From: Agrypnia vestita
Taxonomy: Eukaryota; Arthropoda; Insecta; Trichoptera; Phryganeidae
Assembly: GCA_016648135.1 (NCBI GenBank)
Contig: JADDOH010005042.1
Span: forward strand, 1 to 64,000
DNA length: 64,000 bases
Direction of reading: 5' to 3'
The translations under genes and the position numbers were made by a program. The notes beneath the pieces were generated by a model that saw only the letters and a program-made list of their open reading frames with translations, was not told the origin of the DNA and ran no database searches. The stretch's first letter is position 1, and every line of letters begins with the position of its first letter. Shown here in pieces: positions 1 through 10,665 of this stretch.

Positions 1-205
1 TCTAGGGCTTTATAATCAGTTTCTACATAAATGTTACGCCATGCACGATTCCAGAATTTAATAATATTTTATATCAATTACATCAACCGACCACTTAATC
101 AAAAAATTATAAAATCTTCATGCATCTCATTTTTTCACAAAGTTGTAGATAAGAACATATTTGTACAAACTGAAATATTATTTATGAAAAACACTATTTT
201 TACAA

Positions 206-447
206 ATATCGAGGGTAGAAAGCCAAAATGGCGGTAGTGATTATTTTGAACTTTACAGGAAAGCAAAAGAAAGTTCTCTGTCAATCTGGTTTTCTCAGTG
301 TTTCATCATGTGTTATTCCAAAACACACATGGAAATCTTTTAATAACAAAATAAATATTGATAAAATCAGATTGACGAAAAATTATTTTACTTTCTGTAA
401 TGTTTAAAATAATCACTATCACCCTTTTGGCTTTTTATTCTCGATAT
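206..447. mobile_element. Foldback MITE, 242 bp
   Basis: The first and last roughly 80 bases are an imperfect inverted repeat: both ends read ATATCGAG inward, followed by matching stretches around GCCAAAA and TAGTGATTATTTT. The whole unit could fold into one long hairpin. There is no coding capacity. This is the structure of a non-autonomous TIR element; the superfamily cannot be named because no clear target-site duplication or transposase is visible. Confidence 0.7.
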
Positions 448-559
448 ATATGTTCTAAGAACACAATTACTGAATATCACATAGGTATACATTAAAAAGA
501 ATATTTCTTTATCGTCAACTTCAAAAATATAGAGGTTTCATTACCATACGTATACTAAA

Positions 560-795
560 TCATATAAATGACTTATTTTCTATCATAGATGGCTATAGTG
601 TATTCCCATTAAATAGTTGAAAAAAGCCAGATAACGAACATATAAACAACTTTCAAAAAATTTAATTATTAATTAATGTTTTTACGGTGGAATTGGGTGA
701 TTGAGCGTTTCATTGTGTAAATTGATCACATAAGATAACTATTACAGGTTTATTAAGACTTGCATACATGTCTCCCACTATATCTTATAGATTTC
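560..795 (+). mobile_element. Degenerate copy of TIR family G
   Basis: Diverged relative of the repeat seen better at 14790, 35660 and 50265. Recognisable pieces are the stretch around ACGGTGGAATTGG, CATTGTGTAAA and TGATCAC. Ends are not clear. Confidence 0.4.
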
Positions 796-839
796 GGCCC
801 AGAACATGTAGATATTTTCGATAAATAAGTGATAAAAAA

Positions 840-1411
840 AAGTAACCCATAAAAATCAAGATTTTATTATACTCCCTTTCTCATTTACTAGGTGAAACAT
901 TTTTTTTCGCTTAACCTACGCGTTGGGCTTCGGTCGGGCGACGCTACGAAAGGGAGTAATAAAAAATTTCCAAAAATCCAAAATTATACTATAATCTAGT
1001 AGCTTGTTGGTCTTGTGGTTGGACTCTCGCCTCGTGATCCAAAGGTCGCAGGTTCGAATCTCACTCCAGACAAGCAAGTTAGTCCTATTTTCATAGCACA
1101 AGAATATTGATGTGACACGAATTACGTGTTCGCATCTCTATTAAAAAAAAAAAACAGGTTTCGCGTCTACCAGACGCGTTGAAATATTTTCATACAACTT
1201 AATAAGTTGAATGAAAAAAACATTCAAAATTTGAAAAATCAAATAATTTATTCATTTTTTTTAACGAAAATTTGATAGATCTTCTTGATCGTCGCCACGA
1301 GTCTGCTTGCAAGTTTCAGCTCGATTGGATCACGGGAAAGGGGTTAAAAATGGATCCAAAGTTTTTTCTTCAGACAAGCAGACGCCACGAATTAATATAA
1401 AGGGAGTAACA
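840..1411 (+). mobile_element. TIR-type repeat family B, copy 1 (with nested SINE)
   Basis: Starts with a TAACCCATAAAAA end and the block TTATACTCCCTTT, and ends with the inverted form AAAGGGAGTAAC. Internal blocks are shared with copies at 34791, 37489, 42866 and 49831: a CGCGTTGGGCTTCGG block, a GATAGATCTTCTTGATCG block, and a GCAGACGCCACGA block near the right end. Short terminal inverted repeats and lack of coding sequence point to a non-autonomous DNA element. A tRNA-derived SINE (998-1152) lies inside it; the copy at 49831 lacks that SINE. Confidence 0.7.
998..1152 (+). mobile_element. tRNA-derived SINE, family S1, copy a
   Basis: The head resembles a tRNA gene: an A-box-like segment near AGCTTGTTGGTCTTGTGG and a B box GGTTCGAATC at 1053-1062. 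The body continues with CAAGTTAGTCCTATTTTCAT and ends in a run of 12 A at about 1141-1152. The same head and body occur at 33183, 41815, 58330 and 59475. It is not a functional tRNA: the acceptor ends do not pair. RNA polymerase III transcription from the internal boxes is the expected mode for this class. Confidence 0.7.
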
Positions 1412-2270
1412 AAGTTTTTTATATCTATTATCACCACAAAATCATTTTGCTTATATTAAAGAATAAATATTTGTTTGGCAAGTTACTTGGAACATCTCAA
1501 ATCCAGAGATTCAGCAAAATTGGTTAATAGAAGTTTTAAATATTTTTAATTAAGTACAATTAATACAATGCGATACCAAGTCAAGTACCCAAAAAAAACT
1601 AAACAATATCTGAATTATTTGATTTAAATATGAGTTATGATTTATTACGGGAGAAGTTATTCAATTTGAATTATAAGTTTAGTGTTTATGGGCTGTATAT
1701 CCAGTAACCATAATACTTAATCACCGAACGCCTTTGCATGTTTATAATTTTTCCCAAATAATATTTAAACAAATCAAAACATTGTGTTTGCTCATCTGTA
1801 GCGTTAAAATATTTATTTGGTACAGAGTGCGGATTTAACGTTTCAGACAATTACGCGACTAACGAACTGTACAAATCAGATTATTCCGTGTTCCGGTAGC
1901 AGTTTACCGGAATAGGATCCGTGAGCACTTTTGCTAGAATTTCAATTTTGGAATCATAAAAAAAAACAAAGCACCTTCTTCAGAAAATTTAGATTTCTGG
2001 TGAAATCTCGCGAGGATAATGACTTAGAGGGAATTTAATTTCTATAGTAAATAAGTCCGGGATTACGGTGATTTCATAATGAGCCCCAGATTACCACCGT
2101 AACATTTCAGGATAGAAATGTAGGATTAGGAGTAAAGGAGATTTTTTAAAATAGTTTTAAAATTAATTATATGTTAATCTATCTTTAGAATTTTATTTAA
2201 TATTTCATATATAATACAGTTGAGAAGGATCTTTTTTAAATTCTTTCCTTTAACGTCATTCACTTGATCT
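1412..2270. other. AT-rich spacer, nothing recognised
   Basis: No coding or repeat family identified. The only local structure is a small inverted repeat TTCCGGTA/TACCGGAA at 1891-1912. Confidence 0.5.
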
Positions 2271-2279
2271 TTCTATGGT

Positions 2280-3470
2280 TTATATCTTTAGGCAGTGGTT
2301 TTAAAGACTGACATTCTTTCTGACTTCTGTTCGTTTACGTTGTATAACTTTATTTTTATTTTTCCATGTTATGTTATGTTTATGTTGCGTAAGAGACGCT
2401 TTAAGGGCGCTTTAAAGGTGCGACATCCCGAAAAAATGAGTTGAAGTGTTCCTGGTTCTCCATAGATCACAGCACAGGAGGCAGCTGATTCCACATAGCT
2501 GGACCCGCAAAGCTGAAAGCACGTTCCGCAAACTTGATGGCTCCAGGTCTGCTTGGTACTGCCAGCCTGCAGAGTGCCTCCGATTCAGCTGACCGCAGTG
2601 TGAGCCGTCTTCCAATGATATTGTCTGGGATGCAGAGGTCAATCAAATATTGTGGTGCTTTTCTTTAAAGTCTTTTGTACACCATCAGAGAGAGTTTGAA
2701 ATTTATCCGCTCTGGCAGGCGAAGCCAATGAAGCTGCTTCAGCATTGAGGATATCCGCGAGAACTTTGATGCTTTGAATATAAGCCTCTATAAGGTCTAT
2801 CGAGCTGAGTCCTAGGCTGTCCTGCATAAATTGAGTTACAATAGTCCAGCCGCGAGATGACGTATGCACTAATCATTGACTTTGCTGCGACTGGGGGAAG
2901 GAATTTTCTTACAGACTTGATCTGTCTTAAACCGTAGAAACCAGCGCTAACAGCTTTTTTAATCTGATTTCTAAGGCTTAGATCTTTCTCTACGTTGATT
3001 CCCAGAAGCTTTACCTGTGACGAGGGTTTAATTATGATGCCTGTCGTTGGCAAAATCATCGGCGTGTCATCTAAAAGATGTACTCTCCTTGATGTTGCTT
3101 CCAACATTCCACTGTCCATCAAGGGAGAGACTATTGAACTTTGTTTAACTGTCTCTTTGGTGCAATTTTCTACTTATTTTCATTACAGATACATGGCTTC
3201 TTACGACTCATATTCTTTGGTTTAACTTATATTTCATCACATATCTGTATATCATGTATCATGTCTCATTCATTTCTTGTATTGTTTGCTACTATTGACA
3301 GTGAAAAGATTTCGTATAGATGCCTCTTCACGCCATTTGCACATGTTTTATTGATTTTAAGTGGTGTAGGGAGGATGACCATTTTAGCATAAAAAATACC
3401 AAATTGGGAGCTATCGCTCATAAAACGACCCTGGATATATGGTGGAAGCCTTTCCATTATCTTTAGAATT
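2280..3470 (-). mobile_element. Repeat family F, copy 1 (split by an L2-like LINE)
   Basis: Segments 2280-2365 and 3126-3470 match, in order, the uninterrupted copy at 12433-13207 (for example GCAGTGGTTTT, then GACTATT, GTCTC, GGTGCAATTTT, and later GGGAGC...GCTC...AACG.CCCTGG). Between them sits the LINE fragment 2366-3125. The family has no clear protein. In copy 2 the strand with the A-rich end is the minus strand. Confidence 0.55.
2366..3125 (-). mobile_element. L2/CR1-like LINE, 3' end of reverse transcriptase ORF
   Basis: Minus-strand translation, broken by frameshifts, gives the reverse-transcriptase thumb and C-terminus: KLLGINVEKDLSLRNQI, then ISRLDYCNSIYAG (typical L2/CR1 block), then the end containing KFAERAFSFAGPAMWNQLP. 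The same C-terminus is encoded at 8405-8666. The 3' end at about 2366-2384 has short ACATAA-type units, the germ of the long array seen in the second copy. The copy is 5'-truncated and inactive. Confidence 0.8.
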
Positions 3471-3874
3471 ATAAAAATAAATTTATTTCACAATTATGAT
3501 GAAAACTACAGAAATTACTTATATGCATATCTATATGAACAAACAAAAACTTATGATATTAAAAATAATATGGTCTCACCAGTGGTGTCTCTTTATTTAT
3601 ATAATAGGGCAGTAAATTACATTTTCATTTTAAAAACCTGTTAAACAATGAATATGGTTAAAATCATTAGATTAAAATTTACATTAACATTTTTATCATT
3701 TTAATAAAAAATATAAAATTCCTTAAATAATTAACATTTTTAAACTGTTTAATTAATATAATTTTTAAATTTGATTTACCTACGGGAGATTAAGTGAGAT
3801 AACCGTAGCTCGTAGGGTTGTAGAGCTTTTTATAGCATATGTTTTAAGCACATAGTAATCATGTGACCGATATA

Positions 3875-3890
3875 TGCCGATTAATCGGCA
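3875..3890. repeat. 16-bp perfect palindrome
   Basis: TGCCGATTAATCGGCA is fully self-complementary and contains a TTAA/ATTAAT centre. No element could be assigned around it. Confidence 0.6.
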
Positions 3891-3969
3891 CTGAAAATGA
3901 AAATTACATCACATTTTAATAACTCCTTAAAGGCCTTTTCTATATTTATCTTTCCTCTCTTTTTTTAGC

Positions 3970-4225
3970 TTTTCTTACCTATCCCCTTACGGCAATCGGG
4001 GTAACATCATCGAGCCACCTTTTTGAGGCCGAACTATTCCTCTCTTTTTATCCCACGGTCTTCATCGCAAAATTCTGGTTATCCATTTGTTAGTCTAGTG
4101 ACATGAAATATCCATCTTCATTTCAATTTAGAAATGCGGTCCATAATGTTAACAATTTTTACTTGGCGACAGATTTCTTCATTTCTAATTTTGTCTCATA
4201 GACCTAGCCCAGCGTTTGTCTCTCC
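3970..4225 (-). mobile_element. RTE-clade LINE, C-terminal fragment
   Basis: Minus-strand translation with stops gives NEEICRQVKIVNIMDRISKLK, WIFHVTRLTNG, ILRWRPWDKKRGIVRPQKR and WLDDVTPIA in pieces. These match the conserved C-terminal block of RTE proteins (pattern NEEIRR..., K.W.W.GH.AR..DGRW, RPRTGKR..GRP..RW.DD). The RT core of probably the same copy lies at 4860-5170. Confidence 0.7.
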
Positions 4226-4859
4226 GTAGACCGCTGGGTACATTTTTATTTTTTAATTTATTTATAAATCATAATAAGGTACAATGTACATTGAATGAAT
4301 GAATACGTTTTACAATACATAGTGATTGCCCATAAAATACAAACAAGAAAATATAATAATATAAAGTAAAAAGCAAGTATATACTTAAAGAAATCATAAT
4401 ATAATAAAAATTATTAAAAAATATATAAAGTAGATTGCAATGCACAAGTTTAGTAAAGCATAATATTATAAAAAAATTACATAACAGTGTGTTATCTCAC
4501 CCCTTCAACAACTGAAATACAATCCACTTATTTAAATCCAATCTTATAAATACTAATAATCTTTCAATACACCTTTTCAAATATGTTTGTTTTTTGACGA
4601 TTTTGCCATCAAATATAAATTTGGCGGCAAAATCGCCAAGTTGTTCGTATTTGTTCGCTAGTCTAGAAAAATCTTTGCAGTTAGGAATTTGTGTGTGGTA
4701 TTAACAATAAGTGTCATAATAAAAAAGAGAGGATACATGCTTAAAAGACTTTTCAAAAGCTATTCAACCTCGTGTAATTCCTCATGATATTTCTGCTATT
4801 TATTAATAGTTTCATCTATGCTATTGCTATCGATCTGTACACTACTGTTGGTCTGACTT
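4226..4859. other. AT-rich segment inside the old RTE copy
   Basis: Begins with a poly-T stretch like the one opening the repeats at 36425 and 57530, so it may hold a LINE or SINE inserted in minus orientation. A small inverted repeat GATTTTGCC/GGCAAAATC lies near 4603-4640. Not resolved further. Confidence 0.35.
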
Positions 4860-5170
4860 ACGATTCTTAGGAAGCGTATGGAGTTCTTTTATCATGGTAG
4901 GAAGTTTTTCCATATCCCACTGATTATTACTATGTCATCTGCAAACCGGAGATAAAATAAGCATAATTAGCATATTTCATAAACTTTTATTCCTTTATGT
5001 TCCCATTTTAATGTTGTGAAAATGTTTTCTAGGACTAATGTAAATAATTTGAGTGAGATAGTGTCACTTTGTCTAACGCCCATTTTGTTCTCAATAACTC
5101 TAAAATAACTGATAAAACACTGAAATCTTTGTATTAACATTCTTTTCTGATTCACTGGTAATTTTGCACG
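4860..5170 (-). mobile_element. RTE-clade LINE, reverse transcriptase core
   Basis: The minus strand encodes ENKMGVRQSDTISLKLFTLVL (RT motif G-R-Q-D) followed after a break by YLRFADDIVIIS, which carries the FADD catalytic motif with both aspartates. In RTE proteins these motifs come in this order and spacing. The strand and order relative to 3970-4225 fit a single 5'-truncated copy with an insertion between. Stops and frameshifts make it a pseudogene. Confidence 0.8.
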
Positions 5171-5763
5171 AATACGAACAACCGTATTTCTCTGATCTAG
5201 ATGTTTTATCTTTGATTTATTTCAAAGAAAATAGAATATGTATAATTTCATCACAGATATTTTGATTTCGGGATATCTATGCCAAAAAAGTTCATTTTAA
5301 TATTACAAAAGATCAGATGGCACCACCACTGCCCATTATATTTTAGTGTTCAGCCGTCACTCCAATAAAGTTGCGGAGACTTATTTTACGCGAAAGCTCT
5401 TCAATAAGTTAATATTTCAGGAAGACCCAGGTAAACTGGAACAAAAGATTTATGACAGCTCCGTCAAAATATCTTCAGCTCCCTGAAGACCTAATATTTT
5501 AAATCCTTAATTTTCGGTGGAAATTAATCCTGCATATTAAATTTTGGAATTATATAACCATCTACTATATTCTATATTAGTGATCTGCTTTGTGGCATAT
5601 GTCTTCTGTGGCTGTTTCAGTTATCAGTAATCGGTATGAAAAATGAATACTTATGGAAAGAACTATAAAGCGACTTGATGAATTTTAAATGTAGATTGTA
5701 TGGTTATTAATGATACGATCCGGGTACGAATTGAAAAGAAATGTTAAAGTATTTGCACTCCAC

Positions 5764-5847
5764 TGGCGACAATCTTCATATTTAATTATTTTGTAACTAC
5801 GTTGGTAAAAACCTTCATAGTTTATTATTTTGTATCTCTGTTGGCGA
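5764..5847. repeat. Two diverged 42-bp tandem units
   Basis: Two adjacent units share CTTCATA.TTTA.TATTTTGTA and a final GTTGG. Low-order duplication, no coding. Confidence 0.45.
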
Positions 5848-5884
5848 CTATGTATCACCACAGACAAAACATGTATTTGAATAT

Positions 5885-6284
5885 TTAAAATTTGAATTAC
5901 TCCGTCGGTATAATAGGTACATAACTACGAATTTCGAAAATTTATAACAATTGGTTCACAGATGACAGCAAAATTGGGTATTTTGGGAAGAAATCAAATA
6001 ATAATTTATTTCTTTTAGATTTCGGCTTAGTTTTGAAGAATTCTACATTACTCAAATCTGATTCTGACTAAATCATTTGACGCTGGAAATTCATAAGGTA
6101 CGATATTGATGATAATTGAATCTATCAAAATCTTGACATCTCAAAACATCTGACATTTTAGAAATATATTAAATTCCTGTAAGTTTAGTTTTACGTTATA
6201 TATTTTAATTCGTCATTAATTATTGTTATATTTTACAAAGAAAGGGAATATAGTAAAAACTTGGTTTTTATGGGTTACTTTTTT
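5885..6284 (-). mobile_element. TIR-type repeat family B, end fragment (copy 6)
   Basis: Right end reads AAAGGGAATA...TTTTTATGGGTTAC, the inverse of the family B left end. The interior (TTTGAATTACTCCGTCGG, then GACATTTTAGAAATATATT) matches the interior of the copies at 34791 and 37489. The other terminus is missing or diverged. Confidence 0.65.
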
Positions 6285-6364
6285 TCTTATAAAAGCGTCA
6301 TAGTATCTATTAGCGCAGATATTTACACATTATATTTTTGATGCTTATAGCGTTAATTTTAAGG

Positions 6365-6805
6365 TTGGACATAATTTTTAATTTTAATCAACTAAAAACT
6401 TTGTATAAGCTACTTGAAGTAACTTTACGTCTACCGGTTTTAATACCACTATATCTTCATCAGAATGGGCGCATTTTAACTATCCATACCCATTTTGGTA
6501 AACAGGTTAACTTTTGAATGGGGGCGTGGTCACAGTTATTTTGTGGGTGATTGACAAATATATATAGAAATGGTAAATATGTCAAACAATGGAATATTCG
6601 TAAAATTAAACTGGTTATTAAATATATTAGCTTTAGTGTTAAGGCATTTCTTGAATTCTGATATTTCTAAATTATCCAATTTAAAAAAATTAAAGAGGCC
6701 TTACCAAAATAAGTAATGGATAATTAGTATGCGTCCGTGAAACGGGTAGACGTAAAGTATGACAAGTTTTTTATACAAAGTTGTTAGCTAATTTAAATTA
6801 AAAAT
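6365..6805. mobile_element. Penelope-like inverted-repeat element with two hammerhead remnants
   Basis: Left (minus) and right (plus) arms both read GGTAGACGTAAAGT, then TTATACAAAGTT and AAATTAAAAATT moving outward, so the unit is bounded by long imperfect inverted repeats. The left arm carries a nearly complete hammerhead on the minus strand (6428-6463); the right arm keeps only the 3' core GAAACGGGTAGACG. The interior around CCACGCCCCCATTC matches 42040-42060. Inverted terminal copies with hammerheads are typical of Penelope-like retroelements. No reverse transcriptase is present here. Confidence 0.55.
6428..6463 (-). ncRNA. Hammerhead ribozyme remnant (Penelope type)
   Basis: On the minus strand CTGATGA is followed by one A, a stem GATAT/GTATT around AGTG, then AAAACCGGTA. 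Position 12 is A instead of the essential G, so cleavage should be lost. The palindromic ACCGGT stem III and following A match the motif at 51009. Confidence 0.6.
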
Positions 6806-7194
6806 TAACACATTAATACTACACGGTTTTTTTCTGTTTATACAACTTCGATTCCAAGTAAAATAAACCTGTTTATATTTTTGTGATGTAATAAAACGGA
6901 TAAGATTTTTTTAACTAAGTGAAAGTAAATTTGTTTTTAGTTTGTTTGAGTCATTTTTGATAAAATCTATGAAAATTTGTCGTTCGCAAGTGAACATCGG
7001 AGTTATAGTGACAAATAATATTTCGTAGGCCATACAATGAAAAGTGGGTGTTCTTGATTCAGCAAGTAGTAGTTGGGAGTGTTTCAGTTGCTGATGAGCC
7101 ACCAGGGAATGAATGGGTGGAGATAACGAATGCTACATTTACTTTTACATTTTTTTAAACATTATAAATACAATCTAGTAATTTTTCTTGATAA

Positions 7195-7350
7195 AGATAA
7201 ATTACAGAGGTCTCACATAGACGAAGCTATTTATATGGAAAACGTGTATGGAGATATTTACACTCTGTATGAGCTGTCTTAGGTGATGTAATGTTCACCA
7301 ATTTCATCACAAGAACATCCACACAATATAACAGTTGTATATAATGTTTC
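7195..7350 (-). mobile_element. TIR family G, partial copy
   Basis: Reads ATAAATTACAGAGGTCTCAC then GACGAAGCTATTTATATG, the terminal repeat of family G, followed by the interior in minus orientation (CTGTATGAGCTG, TTCACCAATTTCATC). The other end is not seen. Confidence 0.6.
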
Positions 7351-7865
7351 AAATCATAGATTTTCACCACTGACAATGCTACTTCTATATTTGGAGGCTT
7401 CAAAAATGTATGAAATTTTTAATTATTATTTTTTCTATGAGTTTCTTTCGTATGTTTTCATATGTCAACAAACTTTAGTTAAATTTTAGTTAAACTTAAC
7501 ATTAAAATAAATTAAATAATTACATGAAACTTTTAAAAAATAAATAAAATCAAAAGTAATTTTATATAAAAAGAAATATAAGATTAATAAATTTTCGTCA
7601 ACAATTTTTCTCCGCTATAAGTAAATATTGCTTCTGCTCTTCGTCGTTGGAGTGAAGACGATTGTCTTCACATCACCGTACCGATGACTTTTCCACGAGC
7701 ACTGCCATTCCCTCTACTGTGTTATTTTCAAATTTCTTATTATGTATAAAAGTCTTTCTTTCGTCATCTTCATCCTTCCATGTTTCGTCAAACATAAAAA
7801 CATATTTCGTCAAAAAATCACAAGGAACGGCGATTTGTTAAAAAAAAATCAAACTACAATGAGGG

Positions 7866-8319
7866 CATTTTTGGGGGTCGATTGCTTTGGAGAACCTTCA
7901 ATCCTTGATTTTTGAGGGCATAGCCATTTTTTATTTAGTTTCTAAGGAAACTTCATCATCGCAGTACGCAAAAGAATCAAGCTCTTCAGACGTATACCAC
8001 AGATGTCATTTTCCGAGTTTTTTTAACTCACTTCACTTTTAAACGCCATTATATGGCAATATCGTAGATTCAGTCTGAGAACAAAATATACGTTATTTTT
8101 GAGAGCTCTGGTTGCTATATTAACACATTTAAACACTACTCTTACAGCTAAATATATTTCGGGGGTCGGAAGAGGGATGCGTTCAACTTGGCCACTTATT
8201 GCTTTTAAGCTTATTGATGCTTCATGCAGTGATATGTTTGGTCTGAAGGTGGTCGTGTTTGGTTATTGCTCTAAGCGATACATTTTTGAAATTTTGCAAT
8301 GGTAGTGACCCCCAAAATG
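7866..8319. mobile_element. Possible old TIR element
   Basis: CATTTTTGGGGGTC at the left and GACCCCCAAAATG at the right form a 13-14-bp inverted pair, with a further weak match outside (GCAAT). The 68-residue frame inside has no recognisable domain. Could be chance. Confidence 0.3.
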
Positions 8320-8404
8320 AATAAAAAAATGTTTATTTTTTTGGCTATTAAAAGTATATAAAAGTATGCCCCGATAAAAAAACTTAATTTTTTGAAGCAA
8401 CCTA

Positions 8405-8666
8405 CTCTATATTGTGTCTCAATTGGAATATTTGACCGACCTCTGTATCCCAGATAATATCACTGGAAAACGGCTCACACCGCGGCCAGCTAAATCGGAG
8501 GCGCTCTGCAGGCTGGTAGTACCAAGGAGACCTGGAGCCACCAAGTTTGCGGAACGTGCTTTCAGCTTTGCGGGCCCAGCTATGTGGAATCAGCTGCCTT
8601 CAGTGCTGCGATCTATGGAGAACCACGAACACTTCAAGAAGAGCCTAAAAACTCTTTTTTTCGGGA
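8405..8666 (+). mobile_element. L2/CR1-like LINE, 3' end
   Basis: Encodes an 86-residue C-terminus: LTDLCIPDNITGKRLTPRP, then KFAERAFSFAGPAMWNQLPSVLRSMENHEHFKKSLKTLFF, homologous to the reverse complement of 2400-2650. The frame is open here to the end of the protein, so this copy is younger than the first. 5'-truncated at about 8405. The reading frame runs into the hexanucleotide tail. Confidence 0.8.
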
Positions 8667-9295
8667 TAACATAAACATAAACATAAACATAAACATAAAC
8701 ATAAACATAAACATAAACATAAACATAAACATAAACATAAACATAAACATAAACATAAACATAAACATAAACATAAACATAAACATAAACATAAACATAA
8801 ACATAAACATAAACATAAACATAAACATAAACATAAACATAAACATAAACATAAACATAAACATAAACATAAACATAAACATAAACATAAACATAAACAT
8901 AACATAACATAACATAAACATAAACATAAACATAAACATAAACATAGACATAGACATAGACATAGACATAGACATAGACATAGACATAGACATAGGCATA
9001 GACATAGGCATAGGCATAGGCATAGGCATAGGCATAGGCATAGGCATAGGCATAGGCATAGGCATAGGCATAGGCATAGGCATAGGCATAGGCATAGGCA
9101 TAGGCATAGGCATAGGCATAGGCATAGGCATAGGCATAGGCATAGGCATAGGCATAGGCATAGGCATAGGCATAGGCATAGGCATAGGCATAGGCATAGG
9201 CATAGGCATAGGCATAGGCATAGGCATAGGCATAGGCATAAGCATAAGCATAAGCATAAGCATAAGCATAAACATAAACATACACATAAACATAA
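8666..9295 (+). repeat. Hexanucleotide tail array, about 630 bp
   Basis: Directly follows the LINE 3' end. It is built of homogeneous blocks: ATAAAC units to about 8900, a short patch of 5-bp ATAAC units (8899-8917), more ATAAAC, ATAGAC units (about 8943-9000), ATAGGC units (about 9003-9238), ATAAGC units (9239-9268), then ATAAAC-like units to 9295. The long frames on both strands are translations of the array and not genes. Confidence 0.95.
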
Positions 9296-9668
9296 TCTCT
9301 GTTTAAAAATTTTACGCGATGGTAGAAACCAGTAAATTTTCTCAGAACCTACAGATATCGTCGATGCAGCGCAAGAAGTCATGAAGTCATGAAGAAGACA
9401 TTTTTGGTAAAGCCGAGTAACAAGGCATTATTGATTATTTATGTTAACTATGAGAGCAAGAAGTCATCTTTAGGTTTTTTCCATGGAACGTCGGTTTTGC
9501 GGATGAAAAATTTCATATATTTTATAATTTATTTTTTAAAATATAAATAAATAATCAGTTAAGGTTATTATTACGGTCATTAGACATATTTAACTGTAAA
9601 TGGTTATGGATATTTTATACGAACCGTATGTTTGTCCGTTTATACCTCCGCGGGAACAGCTCGTTATA

Positions 9669-9702
9669 CTGATGACGTTGAATACGACTTCAACGAAACG
9701 TC
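9669..9702 (+). ncRNA. Hammerhead-like motif
   Basis: CTGATGA (9669-9675), one C, a perfect six-pair stem GTTGAA/TTCAAC (9677-9682 with 9689-9694), then GAA and the palindrome ACGT followed by C17 at 9702. The core order CUGAUGA - stem II - GAA - AC/GU - C is that of the small hammerheads of Penelope-like elements. Stem I pairing is not visible, so activity is doubtful. Confidence 0.55.
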
Positions 9703-10190
9703 GAGATTCGTTTCATATTCCACACTTTCTCACCAAAAATCATTATATGGTTTCAGTGATTTCTGACACAAATTCCATACGATAAGCGCTTTTACATAAT
9801 TATTGCAGATTTAAGGCATAGGAACTTTGGAAGCAATTTGCCGAAAAACATTAATGTGTCAGTTAATAACTTTTTGGGCTTCACCGAACAAATCAAATAT
9901 TATTTTAAAAAATAGTTTGATTTCACATTTAATGCTCTGGTTTAGGATGAAACATAGAACTAAAATGATAAAAACAAAGGAATTCCAATATTTTGACCAA
10001 ATCATGATACCTACATTAAAAAATATGCAAAAGACGCAGTATATCATGACTGAAAACTGTAAGGCAATAATTTGGGAAATCTACAGTCTAACCATTCCGA
10101 GCTACTGTGACAAGATAATGAGCACCAGAATAAGAATTATGAAATACAAAATGTTGAATACAGAGCTCGCAGTGGCGTAATGAAAAAGAT
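9703..10190. other. Spacer, possible Penelope-like remnant
   Basis: AT-rich sequence following the hammerhead-like motif. Frames of 117 and 62 residues overlap on opposite strands and show no family features. Confidence 0.3.
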
Positions 10191-10400
10191 GCATGAAGCG
10201 GGGGGACCGTGATTTACCTCCAAGTCGCGAGGGTCAAGAAATGTAATTAAACTCACAGCTCGTGGTGTTCCGGACCATTAAGGAAACGGAAGCCCCCCGA
10301 ATAGCGCCGCCCCTGACAACTATCCCCCAGCCACCCCTCGCCGGGGCAAAGAATATCCCGGGGAGCTTAAAACTTAATTGTAAGGTTTAAAATTTACGGT
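10190..10400. promoter_or_regulatory. GC-richer island, candidate regulatory DNA
   Basis: A distinctly GC-rich block (GGGGGGACCG, CCCCCCGAATAGCG, CCCGGGG) in AT-rich surroundings, containing TGTAATTAAA and CTTAATTG homeodomain-like sites. No repeat family or coding frame explains it. Candidate only; conservation is needed to support function. Confidence 0.3.
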
Positions 10401-10665
10401 GTCTCTGCCTTATGTCATTTTGCCCTGCAAGAAAATATGCTAGTGTCACCAAGCTCACTATATTAGCTTCACTTAGTAATTTGAGCAAGTTAAATCGAAG
10501 GCCTGTGCTGGATATCCATGTTAAGATAGACGAACATTTTTTGATATGTTTAAATATCTTTAAATATTGTAGCGAGACTATGTACCTACTGAATTCTGAT
10601 AATAATGCAACGGCGGTCAGTCATCTGCAGTCGAATATTATGCACGCAACACAGAGTCAGTGAGG

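Noticed and set aside
998..1075. Apparent tRNA gene
   Set aside because: A and B boxes are present but the acceptor and anticodon stems do not close, and the same sequence recurs with a shared non-tRNA body and poly-A tail; it is a SINE.
8584..9382. Four long open frames (107 to 245 residues) of NI, YA/YV, MP/MF and LC repeats
   Set aside because: They are translations of a hexanucleotide microsatellite with no stop codon in most frames, not genes.
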